From Chloroflexota bacterium (GTDB lineage Bacteria; Chloroflexota; Anaerolineae; UBA7937; B3-Chlor): DNA of 64,000 nucleotides. The stretch's first letter is position 1. Every line of letters begins with the position of its first letter. The stretch covers positions 1 through 64,000 of the forward strand of contig JAUWLF010000007.1 in the NCBI GenBank assembly GCA_030613785.1, written 5' to 3'. Shown here piece after piece: positions 26,505 through 35,912 of the stretch. A program made the position numbers and the translations under genes. Below the pieces are notes generated by a model. It worked only from the letters and a program-made list of their open reading frames with translations, was not told where the DNA came from and did no database searches.

Positions 26505-27376
26505 AGTGGGAGAAGTACCTCTTCCCCGCCTCGATTGAAGAGGCCCTGGCGATGCTGGAAGAGCACCAAGGCAGGGCGAGGGTGATTGCTGGCGGGACAG
26601 ACCTAGTGCCGGAGCTGAAGCGGAGGGAACGCGAGGTGGAGTGCCTGGTGGACATCAGCCGCCTGGAGGAGTTGAAAGGCATCCAGCTTGAAGGAGACGT
26701 GATCAGGGTCGGTGCCTCCGTCACACACCAACAGTTGGCGGCCTCTGACCTCATCCGCGAAAGGGCCACTGCGTTGGCTGAGGGTGCGCATGCGGTTGGA
26801 TCTCCACAGATACGCTACATGGGCACGGTGGGCGGTAATATCGTCAACGCTCAACCCGCTGCGGACACAGCCATTCCCCTGATGGCCTTGGATGCAGAGG
26901 CTGAGATCGTGAGCTGTGAGGGATCCCGTGCTGAGCCACTGGAGAGCCTATATGTCAGACCAGGGGAATCCACCGTGGACGCCAGTACTGAGATCCTCGT
27001 AGCTTTGCGCTTTCGGGGCTTGGACGGCAATGAAGGCTCCGCCTTCGCTCGGTTGGCAAAGCGAAAGGCTCTGGCGCTGCCCATCTTGAACGCGGCGGTG
27101 GTAGCCAGCTTGAACGGAGCTGGAACGGCCTTCGAAGAGGTGAGATTGGCCCTCGGCCCCGTGGCCCTCATACCGTTCCGTGCTCGAAAGGCCGAGGAGG
27201 CTCTGCGGGGAAAGGCGATCGAGACTGAGGCCATCGCTTCCGCGTTGGAGATAGCGAGCGAAGAGGCACAGCCGCGAAGCAACCCCTTGCGGGCCACACG
27301 AGAGTATCGCCAAGAGATGGTTAGGGTCTTGCTGAGGCGTGCCCTCCAGAGGGCCGTGGAGTCCGCGCAGTCGTGA
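26501..27376 (+). CDS. Molybdenum hydroxylase, FAD-binding (CoxM/XdhB-type) subunit
   Basis: 291 residues. VIAGGTDLVPELK and MGTVGGNIVNAQPAADTAIPL are the two FAD-contact loops of CoxM-type flavoproteins; a C-terminal CO_deh_flav domain ends near TREYRQEMVRVLLRR. No extra Cys-rich loop is present, unlike the paralogue at 34920. With the [2Fe-2S] and Mo subunits downstream it forms a heterotrimeric hydroxylase. In context it may hydroxylate the indole ring at C2 (inference). Its ATG overlaps the iorB stop. Confidence 0.92.
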   Translation: MKWEKYLFPASIEEALAMLEEHQGRARVIAGGTDLVPELKRREREVECLVDISRLEELKGIQLEGDVIRVGASVTHQQLAASDLIRERATALAEGAHAVGSPQIRYMGTVGGNIVNAQPAADTAIPLMALDAEAEIVSCEGSRAEPLESLYVRPGESTVDASTEILVALRFRGLDGNEGSAFARLAKRKALALPILNAAVVASLNGAGTAFEEVRLALGPVALIPFRARKAEEALRGKAIETEAIASALEIASEEAQPRSNPLRATREYRQEMVRVLLRRALQRAVESAQS

Positions 27377-27413
27377 GAAAAGGAGGCAGATGGAACTCGA
27401 GGGAGCACGAGCT

Positions 27414-27872
27414 ATGGTATCTCTGACTATGACTCTGAATAACGAGGAGGTCACGATAGAGGTCGGGCCTGACGCGTTGCTGGTGGATGTGCTGCGCGAT
27501 CAACTTGAGCTAACGGGAACCAAGGAGGCGTGTGGGGAGGGTGAGTGTGGAGCCTGCACTGTGCTGCTGGACGGAGAACCGGTGACCTCTTGTCTGGTGC
27601 CGGCCCTGAAGGCTCAGGGGCGCGAGGTAATGACAGTAGAGGGCCTGGCCTCCGGCGGGGAACTCCACCCTCTTCAGAAGGCCTTCATCGAACACGGCGC
27701 AGTACAATGCGGGTACTGCACGCCTGGGATGTTGATGTCGGCCAAGGCGTTGCTGGACAAAAACCCGCACCCGACCGAGGGGGAGATCAGGCAGGCGATC
27801 TCTGGTAACCTCTGCCGCTGCACGGGATACGTGAAGATTGTTGAAGCTATCGAGGCGGCTAGCGAAGACTGA
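27414..27872 (+). CDS. Molybdenum hydroxylase, [2Fe-2S] subunit
   Basis: 152 residues with an N-terminal plant-type [2Fe-2S] cluster (CGEGECGACTVLLDG...C) and the second cluster of the hydroxylase family (CGYCTPGM, CRCTGY). It relays electrons from the Mo site to FAD. I prefer ATG 27414, with GAGGGAG at 8 nt, over ATG 27390, whose AGGAGG lies only 3 nt away. Confidence 0.93.
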   Translation: MVSLTMTLNNEEVTIEVGPDALLVDVLRDQLELTGTKEACGEGECGACTVLLDGEPVTSCLVPALKAQGREVMTVEGLASGGELHPLQKAFIEHGAVQCGYCTPGMLMSAKALLDKNPHPTEGEIRQAISGNLCRCTGYVKIVEAIEAASED

Positions 27873-27896
27873 CCAGTTTCTGTGGAGGAAGTAGTA

Positions 27897-30170
27897 ATGT
27901 CGGAAGAGCTCTTCTATGTAGGAAGGCGAGTGCCCAAGCTAGACGCACCGGCCAAGGTCACTGGCCAAGTCGTATACGGCCATGACATGAAGCTACCGCG
28001 GATGCTTCACGGCAAGATCCTCAGGAGCAAGCACGCGCACGCTCGCATATTGAACATCGATACCAGCAGGGCGAAGGCGTTGCCTGGAGTGAAGGCCGTG
28101 ATCACCGCTGAAGATACCCCTGAGATCAGGATCGGTTGGGCGCGTGATCATCCCGTTTTGAAATCGGGCAAGGTTCGGTCCATACGGGATGAGATTGCCG
28201 CGGTGGCGGCCGTCGATGAGTACACTGCGCAAGAGGCTCTAGAACTGATCAAAGTCGAATACGAGGAATTGCCTGGAGTATTCGATCCTGAAGAGGCCAT
28301 TAAGCCGGGCGCTCCCATCATTCATGAAGAGGCGCCAAACAACATCCAGGAGAAGATGCGGCAGTCCTATTTCCACGGCGATGTGCACCAGGGTTTCGTT
28401 GAGTCCGATGTCGTGATTGAAGATCGTTTGCGGCTGCCCTTCGTTACCCACTGCTGCATGGGCACTTGCTTCTGTCTGGCCAGTTTCAGCCCTTCGGGGG
28501 ACTTGACGGTCTGGAGTTCGACGCAGATGCCCTTCTTATATCAGCGTGACCTGAGCATGGCGCTGGGGATACCGGCCACCAAGATCAGGGTTATCAAGGT
28601 AACGATGGGTGGTGCCTTCGGCAGCAAACTGGACATGTATCCCTTCGAGCCTATCTGCATCCTGCTGGCCCAGAAGACGGGCTGCCCGGTGAGGATTACC
28701 TTCACTCGTGAAGAGGAGTTCATCGCATCTCCGACCCGGCAGCCGGTGATCTGTGACATCAAGAGTGGGGCAAAGAAGGATGGCACTCTGATGGCCCGGC
28801 AGGTCAGCATGATTCTGGACAATGGCGCGTATAGCTCATGGGGAGCAACGACTCCGCTTGTCATGATGCAGAGCATCTCTTCCCTCTATCGCGTTCCCAA
28901 CGTCAAGTATGACGTAGTGGTGGCCTATACCAACAACCTCTACAGCGGCGCAATGAGGGGGTACGGAAACCCTCAGGCCACTTTCGTGATCGAGTGCCAC
29001 ATGGACATGCTGGCCCACGAACTGGGTATGGACCCCATGCAGTTTCGGCTGAAGAACGCCAACCAACCCGGCGATGTGACCGGCCAGGGGGTGAAGATAA
29101 CCACCTGTGGCCTTACTGAATGCATCGAGAGGGCAGCCGACAGCGTAGCCTGGGTGGAGAAACGGGCCAAGCCGGGGAACCGAGGCGTGGGTATGGCGGC
29201 CATGATTCATGTAGGCGGCGGAGCGCGGATCTATCCGTCCGATGGCTGCGGAAGCACAGTGAAAGTGGATGACTATGGCAAGGTCACCCTGGTTACTGGC
29301 TCCACCGACATGGGACAGGGATCGGAGACGGTCTTGGCCCAGATCGTGGCCGAGGAGTTGGGAGTCCCGGTCGAGAATGTCACGGTGATCAATACCGACA
29401 CTGACATCACACCCTGGGACGTGGGAGCCCACGCCAGCCGCACCACTTTCATAGCTGGCAACTCGGCTCGCTTGGCCGCGGCCGATGCCAAGGGACAGAT
29501 CTTGGAGGCGGCGGCCCAGAACATAGGCGAGGATGTGGAAGACCTGGATATGAAGGACGGCAAGATCTTCCGCAAGGGAGAGCCTGAGGAATGGATTCCC
29601 TTCGCCAAGATGGTGCGCAGCAAGCACTTCCGCCCCGATGGGGATGTGATCTTGGCCAAGGGTTGGTACGAGCCTCCCACAGAGAGACAGGACAAAGAGT
29701 TCCGCGGCAACATCTCGGCTACCTATGGTTTCGCTGCTCAAGCTGTTGAGGTCGAGGTGGACACGGAGACCGGCGAGGTGACGGTGCTGAAGATCGCGGC
29801 TGCCCACGACGTAGGACGAGCCATTAATCCCATGGCGGTGGAGGGGCAGATCCATGGCGGAGTGTCCATGGGTCTGGGATATGGGCTCTATGAGGAACTA
29901 GTCGTGCAAGAGGGGGAGGTGCTCAACCCTAACTTCGCCGACTATGCGCTGCCTACAGCCCTCGACATGCCTCCCATCGAGTCGATCATCATCGAGACCG
30001 ATGATCCTGCTGGTCCTTTTGGTGCCAAGGGGATGGCGGAGCCGGCCTGCATACCCACGGCCCCGGCCATTGTCAATGCCGTCTATGACGCGGTCGGGGT
30101 GAGGATTCGAGACCTCCCCATCACCCCAGAGAAGGTATTGAATGCTCTGAAGGAGAAGGAGGCGAGATGA
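27897..30170 (+). CDS. Molybdenum hydroxylase, catalytic Mo-binding subunit
   Basis: 757 residues, xanthine-dehydrogenase family. Mo-cofactor loops are intact: GGAFGSKLD, AMRGYGNPQ, DMGQGSET, and the catalytic Glu715 in GAKGMAEPA. The enzyme inserts water-derived oxygen into an activated carbon of N-heteroaromatics or related rings. The active-site Phe/Arg pattern of xanthine dehydrogenase proper is not obvious, so purine is not implied. In the indoleacetate route a Mo enzyme of this family oxidises C2 of the indole ring. The ATG follows GTGGAGGAAGTA; the CoA-transferase gene overlaps its stop by 4 bp. Confidence 0.93.
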   Translation: MSEELFYVGRRVPKLDAPAKVTGQVVYGHDMKLPRMLHGKILRSKHAHARILNIDTSRAKALPGVKAVITAEDTPEIRIGWARDHPVLKSGKVRSIRDEIAAVAAVDEYTAQEALELIKVEYEELPGVFDPEEAIKPGAPIIHEEAPNNIQEKMRQSYFHGDVHQGFVESDVVIEDRLRLPFVTHCCMGTCFCLASFSPSGDLTVWSSTQMPFLYQRDLSMALGIPATKIRVIKVTMGGAFGSKLDMYPFEPICILLAQKTGCPVRITFTREEEFIASPTRQPVICDIKSGAKKDGTLMARQVSMILDNGAYSSWGATTPLVMMQSISSLYRVPNVKYDVVVAYTNNLYSGAMRGYGNPQATFVIECHMDMLAHELGMDPMQFRLKNANQPGDVTGQGVKITTCGLTECIERAADSVAWVEKRAKPGNRGVGMAAMIHVGGGARIYPSDGCGSTVKVDDYGKVTLVTGSTDMGQGSETVLAQIVAEELGVPVENVTVINTDTDITPWDVGAHASRTTFIAGNSARLAAADAKGQILEAAAQNIGEDVEDLDMKDGKIFRKGEPEEWIPFAKMVRSKHFRPDGDVILAKGWYEPPTERQDKEFRGNISATYGFAAQAVEVEVDTETGEVTVLKIAAAHDVGRAINPMAVEGQIHGGVSMGLGYGLYEELVVQEGEVLNPNFADYALPTALDMPPIESIIIETDDPAGPFGAKGMAEPACIPTAPAIVNAVYDAVGVRIRDLPITPEKVLNALKEKEAR

Positions 30171-31360
30171 AGGATCTGTTCACCGATATCACGGTGCTGA
30201 GCATGGAGCAGGCGACCGTCCTGCCGTATCTCACCTACAGATTGGCTGCTGAGGGCATGAGGGTCATCAGGGTGGAACATCCGGAGCGAGGTGATCCCAA
30301 CCGGCTGGTCGGTACCAATGTCCTCGGAGAGGAGGGGATGGATAGCTACTTTCTACCCAACAACGTGGGTAAGAAGGCCATCACCCTGAACCTGAGAGGC
30401 GAGGAAGGGCCGGCGATCTTGCGTGACCTGATTCTCGAGTTGGATGTGGATGTCTTCGCCTCCAACATGTTGCCGCGGAACTATGCCAAGCTAGGAATAT
30501 CCTACGAGCAACTCAGAGCCATCAAGGAAGACATCATCTGGATCGGTATGACTGGCTTCGGGCCGCAGAGTAATGAAGCGGCTTATGACCCCATCCTGCA
30601 AGCCAGGGCTGGGATCATGGACCTGACCGGTGAGCGCGATGGCCCCCCACAGGTGTTTGGGCTGCCCATGGCCGACCTGGGGGCGAGCGAGCAAGGTTAT
30701 GGCCAGATCATGAGAGCGCTGTACATTCGGCAGGCCACTGGCGAAGGTTCGCGGGTGGACATTTCCATGTTCCAGAGCTTGGGCTCCTGGGAGGTGAATC
30801 CTGTCATGCTCGCCAAGAGCTTCGGCGCGGAGATCACGCGGCGGGGGAACACTCACGAGTTCTTTGCCCCGGTCTCAGTGTATGAGACCAAGGATGGATA
30901 CGTCTACATCGCTGTCGGCAATGACCGGCAGTGGCAGGCCATGACCGAGCTATCAGGGTTCGAGTCGCTAAATCGAGAAGAGCGCACGGTGAACGCCGGG
31001 CGGATAAAGGATGTGGACCGTCTGAATGCCGAGATAAGCGAGATAACTAGGACGAGGATGACCAATGAGCTCATAGAACTGTTCAACAGCATAACTGTTC
31101 CCATCTCCACAGTTAGTAGCATTGACGACGTAATAGAAGACCCTCTTGTCAAGGACAAGATGATAACAGCCAAGGATCCCCGCACTGGCAGGGAGGTCTT
31201 CTTGCCACCAACGCCGGTTATCACCCCTTACCTGGAGTCGGCGGGAATGCAGATGTCCTTCCCTCCGCGTATGGGCGAGCACAACGAGGAGATCTACGGA
31301 GACATCCTGGGATACGATGCCCAGAAGATGAACGAGTTGAAAGGGGCTGGTGTGATCTGA
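30167..31360 (+). CDS. Type III CoA-transferase (CaiB/BaiF family)
   Basis: 397 residues, complete. DITVLSMEQATVLPYLTYRLA opening, the catalytic-Asp region AAYDPILQARAGIMDLTG and the later HEFFAPVSVYETKDGYVYIAVG are all family features. It is a second, more divergent paralogue of the transferase at 15787. It overlaps the Mo subunit and the aminotransferase gene by 4 and 1 bp, so it belongs tightly to the hydroxylase unit. It probably moves CoA to or from an acid made by IorAB or the hydroxylase (inference). Confidence 0.9.
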   Translation: MKDLFTDITVLSMEQATVLPYLTYRLAAEGMRVIRVEHPERGDPNRLVGTNVLGEEGMDSYFLPNNVGKKAITLNLRGEEGPAILRDLILELDVDVFASNMLPRNYAKLGISYEQLRAIKEDIIWIGMTGFGPQSNEAAYDPILQARAGIMDLTGERDGPPQVFGLPMADLGASEQGYGQIMRALYIRQATGEGSRVDISMFQSLGSWEVNPVMLAKSFGAEITRRGNTHEFFAPVSVYETKDGYVYIAVGNDRQWQAMTELSGFESLNREERTVNAGRIKDVDRLNAEISEITRTRMTNELIELFNSITVPISTVSSIDDVIEDPLVKDKMITAKDPRTGREVFLPPTPVITPYLESAGMQMSFPPRMGEHNEEIYGDILGYDAQKMNELKGAGVI

Positions 31361-32508
31361 TGAGCCTTTCTGGCAAAGGAGCAGAGTCTGAGATGCAGGA
31401 ACTGACGCTCAATGAGAATCTGTTGGCCGCGCCTGTCCATGTGGCCGGCAAACCTATAGAGGAAGTGCGGAGGGAATATGGTCTAGAGAGGATCATCAAG
31501 CTGGCCTCGAACGAGAACCCTCTCGGCCCATCGCCTCTGGCCGTGGAAGCGATCAAGAAGGCTCTCCCAAACGCCCATCGGTATCCGGGAACAGTCGAAG
31601 CCAATTTGCGTGCGAGGCTGGCCCAGCTCATGGGCGGCGACTTTGACGAAGACAACATCATCATCGGCAATGGTTCGTGCGACGTGCTGCGTATGGTATG
31701 CCTGGCTTTCCTGCATGACGGAGGCGAGAGTGTTGTTTGTCCCTCCACGTTTCCCATGTACAGGATCTACACTCAGATGTTTGGTGGCAACCTGGTGCCA
31801 GTCGAGGCTCGGGACTATGCCTATGATCTGCCTGCGATGGTGGAGAAGATCGGTGACGCCACGAGGTTGATCTTCGTTTGCAATCCCAACAATCCCACAG
31901 GCACGATGCTGACCCAGCAGCAGGTTGATGATTTCATGGAGCAAGTGCCCGAGCGGGTGGTAGTGGTGGTCGATGAGGCGTACTACGATTACGTTGCTGA
32001 CGAGCACTACGCCAGCGTCAAGGAGTACATTGAGGAGGGCCGCAACGTCATCTTGACGCGAACCTTCTCCAAGATCCATGGCTTGGCCGGTCTTCGAGTG
32101 GGATATGGCGTTGCCAAGAAGGAGATGATCCAATACTTGCAACACGCCCGTTCACCCTTCCATGTGGGGTCGGTGAACCTGATCGGAGCCACAGCTAGCC
32201 TGGATGATGTAGAACACATACAGCGGAGCAGAACGCTGAACGCGGCCGAGAAAGAATACCTCTACGAGCAGTTCGACAGACTGGATCTGCGCCACATTCC
32301 CTCTGAAACCAATTTCATACTGCTTCCGGAGTTGAGGCACGACGCGGTGGCTATGAGCGAGGCGCTCTTACGTCAAGGGGTGATCGTGCGTCCGGCAGGC
32401 GGTTTCGGTGTCCCGGGAGCCATTCGAGTGACCATAGGTACGAGGGAGGAGAACGAGCGCCTCGTGTGGGCGCTGGAACAGGTACTGCACGAACTGACAG
32501 AGGGGTGA
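31360..32508 (+). CDS. Histidinol-phosphate/aromatic aminotransferase (class I/II, HisC-like)
   Basis: 382 residues. KLASNENPLGPSP is the HisC-family N-terminal motif, NPNNPTGTML and the PLP Lys238 in TFSKIHGLAGLRVGY follow, with an Arg-containing C-terminal PGAIRVTIG that binds the substrate carboxylate. HisC-like enzymes often act on aromatic amino acids. No other his genes are present, and iorAB is 5 kb upstream in the same direction, so an aromatic amino acid to aryl-pyruvate role is likely (inference). The ATG at 31360 overlaps the preceding stop; an ATG at 31393 behind AAAGGAG is an alternative. Confidence 0.88.
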   Translation: MSLSGKGAESEMQELTLNENLLAAPVHVAGKPIEEVRREYGLERIIKLASNENPLGPSPLAVEAIKKALPNAHRYPGTVEANLRARLAQLMGGDFDEDNIIIGNGSCDVLRMVCLAFLHDGGESVVCPSTFPMYRIYTQMFGGNLVPVEARDYAYDLPAMVEKIGDATRLIFVCNPNNPTGTMLTQQQVDDFMEQVPERVVVVVDEAYYDYVADEHYASVKEYIEEGRNVILTRTFSKIHGLAGLRVGYGVAKKEMIQYLQHARSPFHVGSVNLIGATASLDDVEHIQRSRTLNAAEKEYLYEQFDRLDLRHIPSETNFILLPELRHDAVAMSEALLRQGVIVRPAGGFGVPGAIRVTIGTREENERLVWALEQVLHELTEG

Positions 32509-32566
32509 TTCGCTTCCATGGCACGAGGCGTTGAGGAAGCGGGATTCCGCGTCAGAGTAGTGGATC

Positions 32567-33706
32567 ATGGATTTCGGGTTCACCCAGGATCAGGAGCTCT
32601 TGAAGAGCAGCGTGGCGAGTTTCGTGGACAGGGAGGTCATCCCCGCTGCGGCCCGGATCGATGAGGAGGGCCGCTTTCCCGGCGAGCTATTCCGGAAGGC
32701 GGGTGAACTGGGGTATTTCGGGATTCGCTATCCAGGGACGTACGGCGGCTCGGGCGGGGACAACGTGATGTTCGCTTTGATGTGCGAGGAACTGGCCAGG
32801 GGCTGCATGAGTCTGGCCGCCAGTGTTGTCATGCAGTGTCTGATGGGCACTAGTTTCGTTCACCGTTTTGGGACGGAGAAGCAAAGACAGCAATTGCTTG
32901 TTCCCGCCATCCGAGGCGAGAAAATCGGGGTCATCGCCATGACTGAGCCCGATGCCGGGTCTGACCTGGGAGCCATCACAACCAGCGCCTGCCGCGATCA
33001 CGACGGCTACGTCTTGAAAGGGCGCAAGACGTGGGTCACCAACGCCAGCCTGGCTGATTTCTTCACGGTGGCTGCCAAGACTGATCCCGAAGCCGGATTC
33101 AGGGGCATTGACATGTTCTTGGTGGAAAAGGAGAGGCCTGGCGTCAGTATCGGAAAGGACATCGCCAAGATGGGGGTGCGGGGTCTAGGGACTGGTGAGT
33201 TGATCCTGGAGGATTGCCGCATCCCCGCCGACAACCTTTTCGGCAAGGAGGGAACTGGCTTTCGGAACCTGCAAGGGATCCTGGAGGAGATCCGCATCAT
33301 GATGGGATCATTGAGCCTGGGCCTGGGGCAAGCTGCTCTGGACGGGGCCGTGCGATATGCTCAGGAGAGAGTCCAGTTCAACCGTCCCATCGCCAAGTTC
33401 CAAGCCATCTCCCACAAGTTGGCGGATATGGCTACACAGTTGGAAGCCGCCAGGCTGCTGGTCTATCGGGCGGCCTGGCTTGTTGATCAGGATGAGCGAG
33501 ACATGAAACTGGCTTCCATGGCCAAGCTGTTCGCCTCGGAGATGGCCAACCAAGTCGCCGACGGTGCCTCTCGCATCTTCGCCAGCTACGGGTTCGCCAT
33601 GGAGTATGATGCACAGCGGTACTTTCGCGACGCACGGTTCCTATTGCTTGGTGGAGGAACATCGGAGGTCCTACGAGGGATCATTGCCTACCAGATGTGC
33701 CTGTGA
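32567..33706 (+). CDS. Acyl-CoA dehydrogenase family protein (first of two)
   Basis: 379 residues with full ACAD domains: DFGFTQDQELLKSSVASF N-terminal helices, MTEPDAGSDLGAI flavin strand, and a C-terminal helical domain (NRPIAKFQAISHKLADMA). At the usual YEGT catalytic-base position it has GGGT (Gly363 for Glu), and the alternative Glu of isovaleryl-CoA dehydrogenase is not evident either. If the substrate is a malonyl-type thioester, decarboxylation could replace proton abstraction, as in (2-aminobenzyl)malonyl-CoA oxidation (inference). It is the paralogue of the next gene. Confidence 0.92.
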   Translation: MDFGFTQDQELLKSSVASFVDREVIPAAARIDEEGRFPGELFRKAGELGYFGIRYPGTYGGSGGDNVMFALMCEELARGCMSLAASVVMQCLMGTSFVHRFGTEKQRQQLLVPAIRGEKIGVIAMTEPDAGSDLGAITTSACRDHDGYVLKGRKTWVTNASLADFFTVAAKTDPEAGFRGIDMFLVEKERPGVSIGKDIAKMGVRGLGTGELILEDCRIPADNLFGKEGTGFRNLQGILEEIRIMMGSLSLGLGQAALDGAVRYAQERVQFNRPIAKFQAISHKLADMATQLEAARLLVYRAAWLVDQDERDMKLASMAKLFASEMANQVADGASRIFASYGFAMEYDAQRYFRDARFLLLGGGTSEVLRGIIAYQMCL

Positions 33707-33758
33707 GGCCGATCATAGAGGCGTAGGCGCCATTACCACTGAAGGGAGCTGAGGAACG

Positions 33759-34904
33759 ATGGATTTCGATTTCACTCCTGAACAAGAGCTTTTCCGTCAG
33801 AGCGTGAGGGAGTTCGCCGACAGATATGTCCGTCCACGCATCAAGGAAATGGAGGAGAAGGGGGACGTTCCCCAAGGTCTAATGCAGCAGATGGCCGAGC
33901 AAGGTTTCTACGGCATCCGCTATGCAGAGGAGTGGGGTGGACAGGGTGGGGACAATGTCATGTTCGCTATCCTCAACGAGGAACTGGCACGCTGCTACAT
34001 GAGTGTGGCAGCCAGGTGCATGATGCAATGCCTCATGGGCACCGAGTTCATCAACCTCTATGGCACCGAGGAGCAGAAGCGGAACTTCCTCGTCCCGGCC
34101 ATCAGGGGGGAGAAGTACGGTACGCTGGCCATCACTGAACCGGCTGGCGGAACAGACCTGGGGGCCATGCAGACGCTTGCCGTGCGGGACGGCGATGAGT
34201 ACGTCATCAACGGCCAGAAGACCTGGATTACCGGCGCACATGTGGTCGACTTTTTCACCATAGCCGCCAAGACCGACCCTGAAGCAGGGTTCAGGGGTGT
34301 GGACATGTTTCTCGTGGACAGGCACACCCCGGGCGTAAGAGTGGGTGATCGAATCGAGAAGCTGATCGCGTTCGCTTCGGGGTGTTATGAGCTGTTCTTC
34401 GACGATGTGCGGATTCCGGCGGATCGGCTGTTCGGAGGAGAGGAGGGCGAGGGTTTCGCGCTGCTACGCAGTATCCTGAACGATATTCGCGTCCACACCG
34501 CTGCTCTAGGCTTGGGGATAGCCCGAGCTGCCTACGAGGAATCGGTGGAGTACGCAAAGCAGCGTGTGGCCTACGGACGCCCCATCATCAAGTGGCAGGC
34601 CATACAGCACAAGCTGGCTAGGATGAGGATTGACATAGACGCGGCCAAGCTGATGATCTACTGCGCTGCCTGGCGAATGGATCAGGGCTTTCCGGTCAAT
34701 GTCGAGGCTGCCACCGCCAAGTGGTTCATCACGGAGGCGGTGTTGAGGATTGTTGATGATGCCACTCGCATTTTCGGGGCCTATGGTGCCTCAATGGACA
34801 TGAACGCCCAGAGGTACTTGCGTGACGCGCGGTGGCTTCTCTACGGTGGCGGGACGCAGACGATGATTCTCAACATCATCGGCATTGAGATAGGCAAGGA
34901 GTAG
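33759..34904 (+). CDS. Acyl-CoA dehydrogenase family protein (second of two)
   Basis: 381 residues, clearly homologous throughout to the gene 52 bp upstream. ITEPAGGTDLGAM replaces the usual EPxAGSD, and the catalytic Glu position is again Gly (GGGT, Gly364). Paired ACAD genes may encode a heteromeric enzyme, as in some steroid and aromatic pathways, or two successive steps. A GGGAGCTGAGGAACG ribosome site precedes the ATG. The 4-hydroxybenzoyl-CoA-reductase-like genes follow after 15 bp. Confidence 0.92.
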   Translation: MDFDFTPEQELFRQSVREFADRYVRPRIKEMEEKGDVPQGLMQQMAEQGFYGIRYAEEWGGQGGDNVMFAILNEELARCYMSVAARCMMQCLMGTEFINLYGTEEQKRNFLVPAIRGEKYGTLAITEPAGGTDLGAMQTLAVRDGDEYVINGQKTWITGAHVVDFFTIAAKTDPEAGFRGVDMFLVDRHTPGVRVGDRIEKLIAFASGCYELFFDDVRIPADRLFGGEEGEGFALLRSILNDIRVHTAALGLGIARAAYEESVEYAKQRVAYGRPIIKWQAIQHKLARMRIDIDAAKLMIYCAAWRMDQGFPVNVEAATAKWFITEAVLRIVDDATRIFGAYGASMDMNAQRYLRDARWLLYGGGTQTMILNIIGIEIGKE

Positions 34905-34919
34905 CAGACGGAGGGAAAG

Positions 34920-35909
34920 ATGGGGCTGCCCAAGTTCGAACATCTGCAACCGGAGTCGTTGGACGAGGCCCTGGGAGTGCTCTCTGAACATGGGGAGCAG
35001 GCCAAGATCATCGCTGGTGGAACTGAGCTTCTGGTGTCCATGAAGCAGGGCTTGCTGACTCCGAACTATCTGGTGAACCTGAAGGCGATTCCCGAGCTAA
35101 GCTTCATCGCGTACGATGAAGAGAGAGGGCTGCGCATCGGCGCACTCACCAAGTTGACCACACTGACGAGTTCCCAGGTGATACAGGACGGTTTCTCGAT
35201 CTTGGCGCAGACGGCCAATTTGGTGGCTGCTCCTCCTCTTCAGAACATGGGTACCCTGGGGGGTAATCTCTGCCTCAATACGAGGTGCTTCTACTACAAT
35301 CAGTCACAGTTCTGGAGGCAAGCTCGACCCCGCTGCTATAAGACCGGCGGGGATCTGTGTCACGTGGTGAAGGGTGGAAACCGGTGTTTCGCGACGTACC
35401 AGGGGGACATGGCTCCAGCTCTGATCGCCCTCGAAGCCACCGTCAAGATAGCGAAGAGGGGCGGCGAGCGAGTCATCCCGCTGGCTGACCTCTACACTGG
35501 AAAGGGGAAGCGACCTCTGGCCCTGAAGGCCAACGAAATGCTGGTTGAAGTGCAGGTGCCTATGTCAGCCTCTGCGTGGTCCGGCGAATACCAGAAGCTC
35601 CGCTACCGTGGGGCGATGGATTTCCCACTGGCGGGGGTAGCCGCTGTTGTCGGAAGAGATGGTTCTGAAACCTGCTCCAAGGCTGGCGTGGTGCTGACCG
35701 CTGTCGGCACAGGCCCCATCCTCGTGGAGGAAGCCAGCGTGCTTCTTGAAGGGCAGGGGGTAACCGACGAACGGGTGGCCCAGGTCGCAAGCGCGGCCCA
35801 CGAGGTGGCTCGTCCTGTGGACAACATTGGCAGCGACCCCTCATACAGGAGGAAGATGGTTCGCGTTCTCACGAAGAGGGCCCTAGTGAATGCGTGGGAA
35901 AGGGAATGA
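34920..35909 (+). CDS. 4-hydroxybenzoyl-CoA reductase-like beta subunit (FAD plus extra [4Fe-4S])
   Basis: 329 residues of the CoxM flavoprotein family with IIAGGTELLVSMK and MGTLGGNLCLNTRCF. After the second FAD loop comes an insertion with Cys at 118, 123, 139, 147 and 156; the last four have the spacing (16, 8, 9) I recall for the [4Fe-4S] ligands of Thauera HcrB. The insertion is absent from the paralogue at 26501. In HcrB it lets the enzyme run backwards, reducing substrates with low-potential ferredoxin electrons. This points to reductive aromatic chemistry in an anaerobe rather than oxidation. Confidence 0.9.
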   Translation: MGLPKFEHLQPESLDEALGVLSEHGEQAKIIAGGTELLVSMKQGLLTPNYLVNLKAIPELSFIAYDEERGLRIGALTKLTTLTSSQVIQDGFSILAQTANLVAAPPLQNMGTLGGNLCLNTRCFYYNQSQFWRQARPRCYKTGGDLCHVVKGGNRCFATYQGDMAPALIALEATVKIAKRGGERVIPLADLYTGKGKRPLALKANEMLVEVQVPMSASAWSGEYQKLRYRGAMDFPLAGVAAVVGRDGSETCSKAGVVLTAVGTGPILVEEASVLLEGQGVTDERVAQVASAAHEVARPVDNIGSDPSYRRKMVRVLTKRALVNAWERE

Positions 35910-35912
35910 GTC

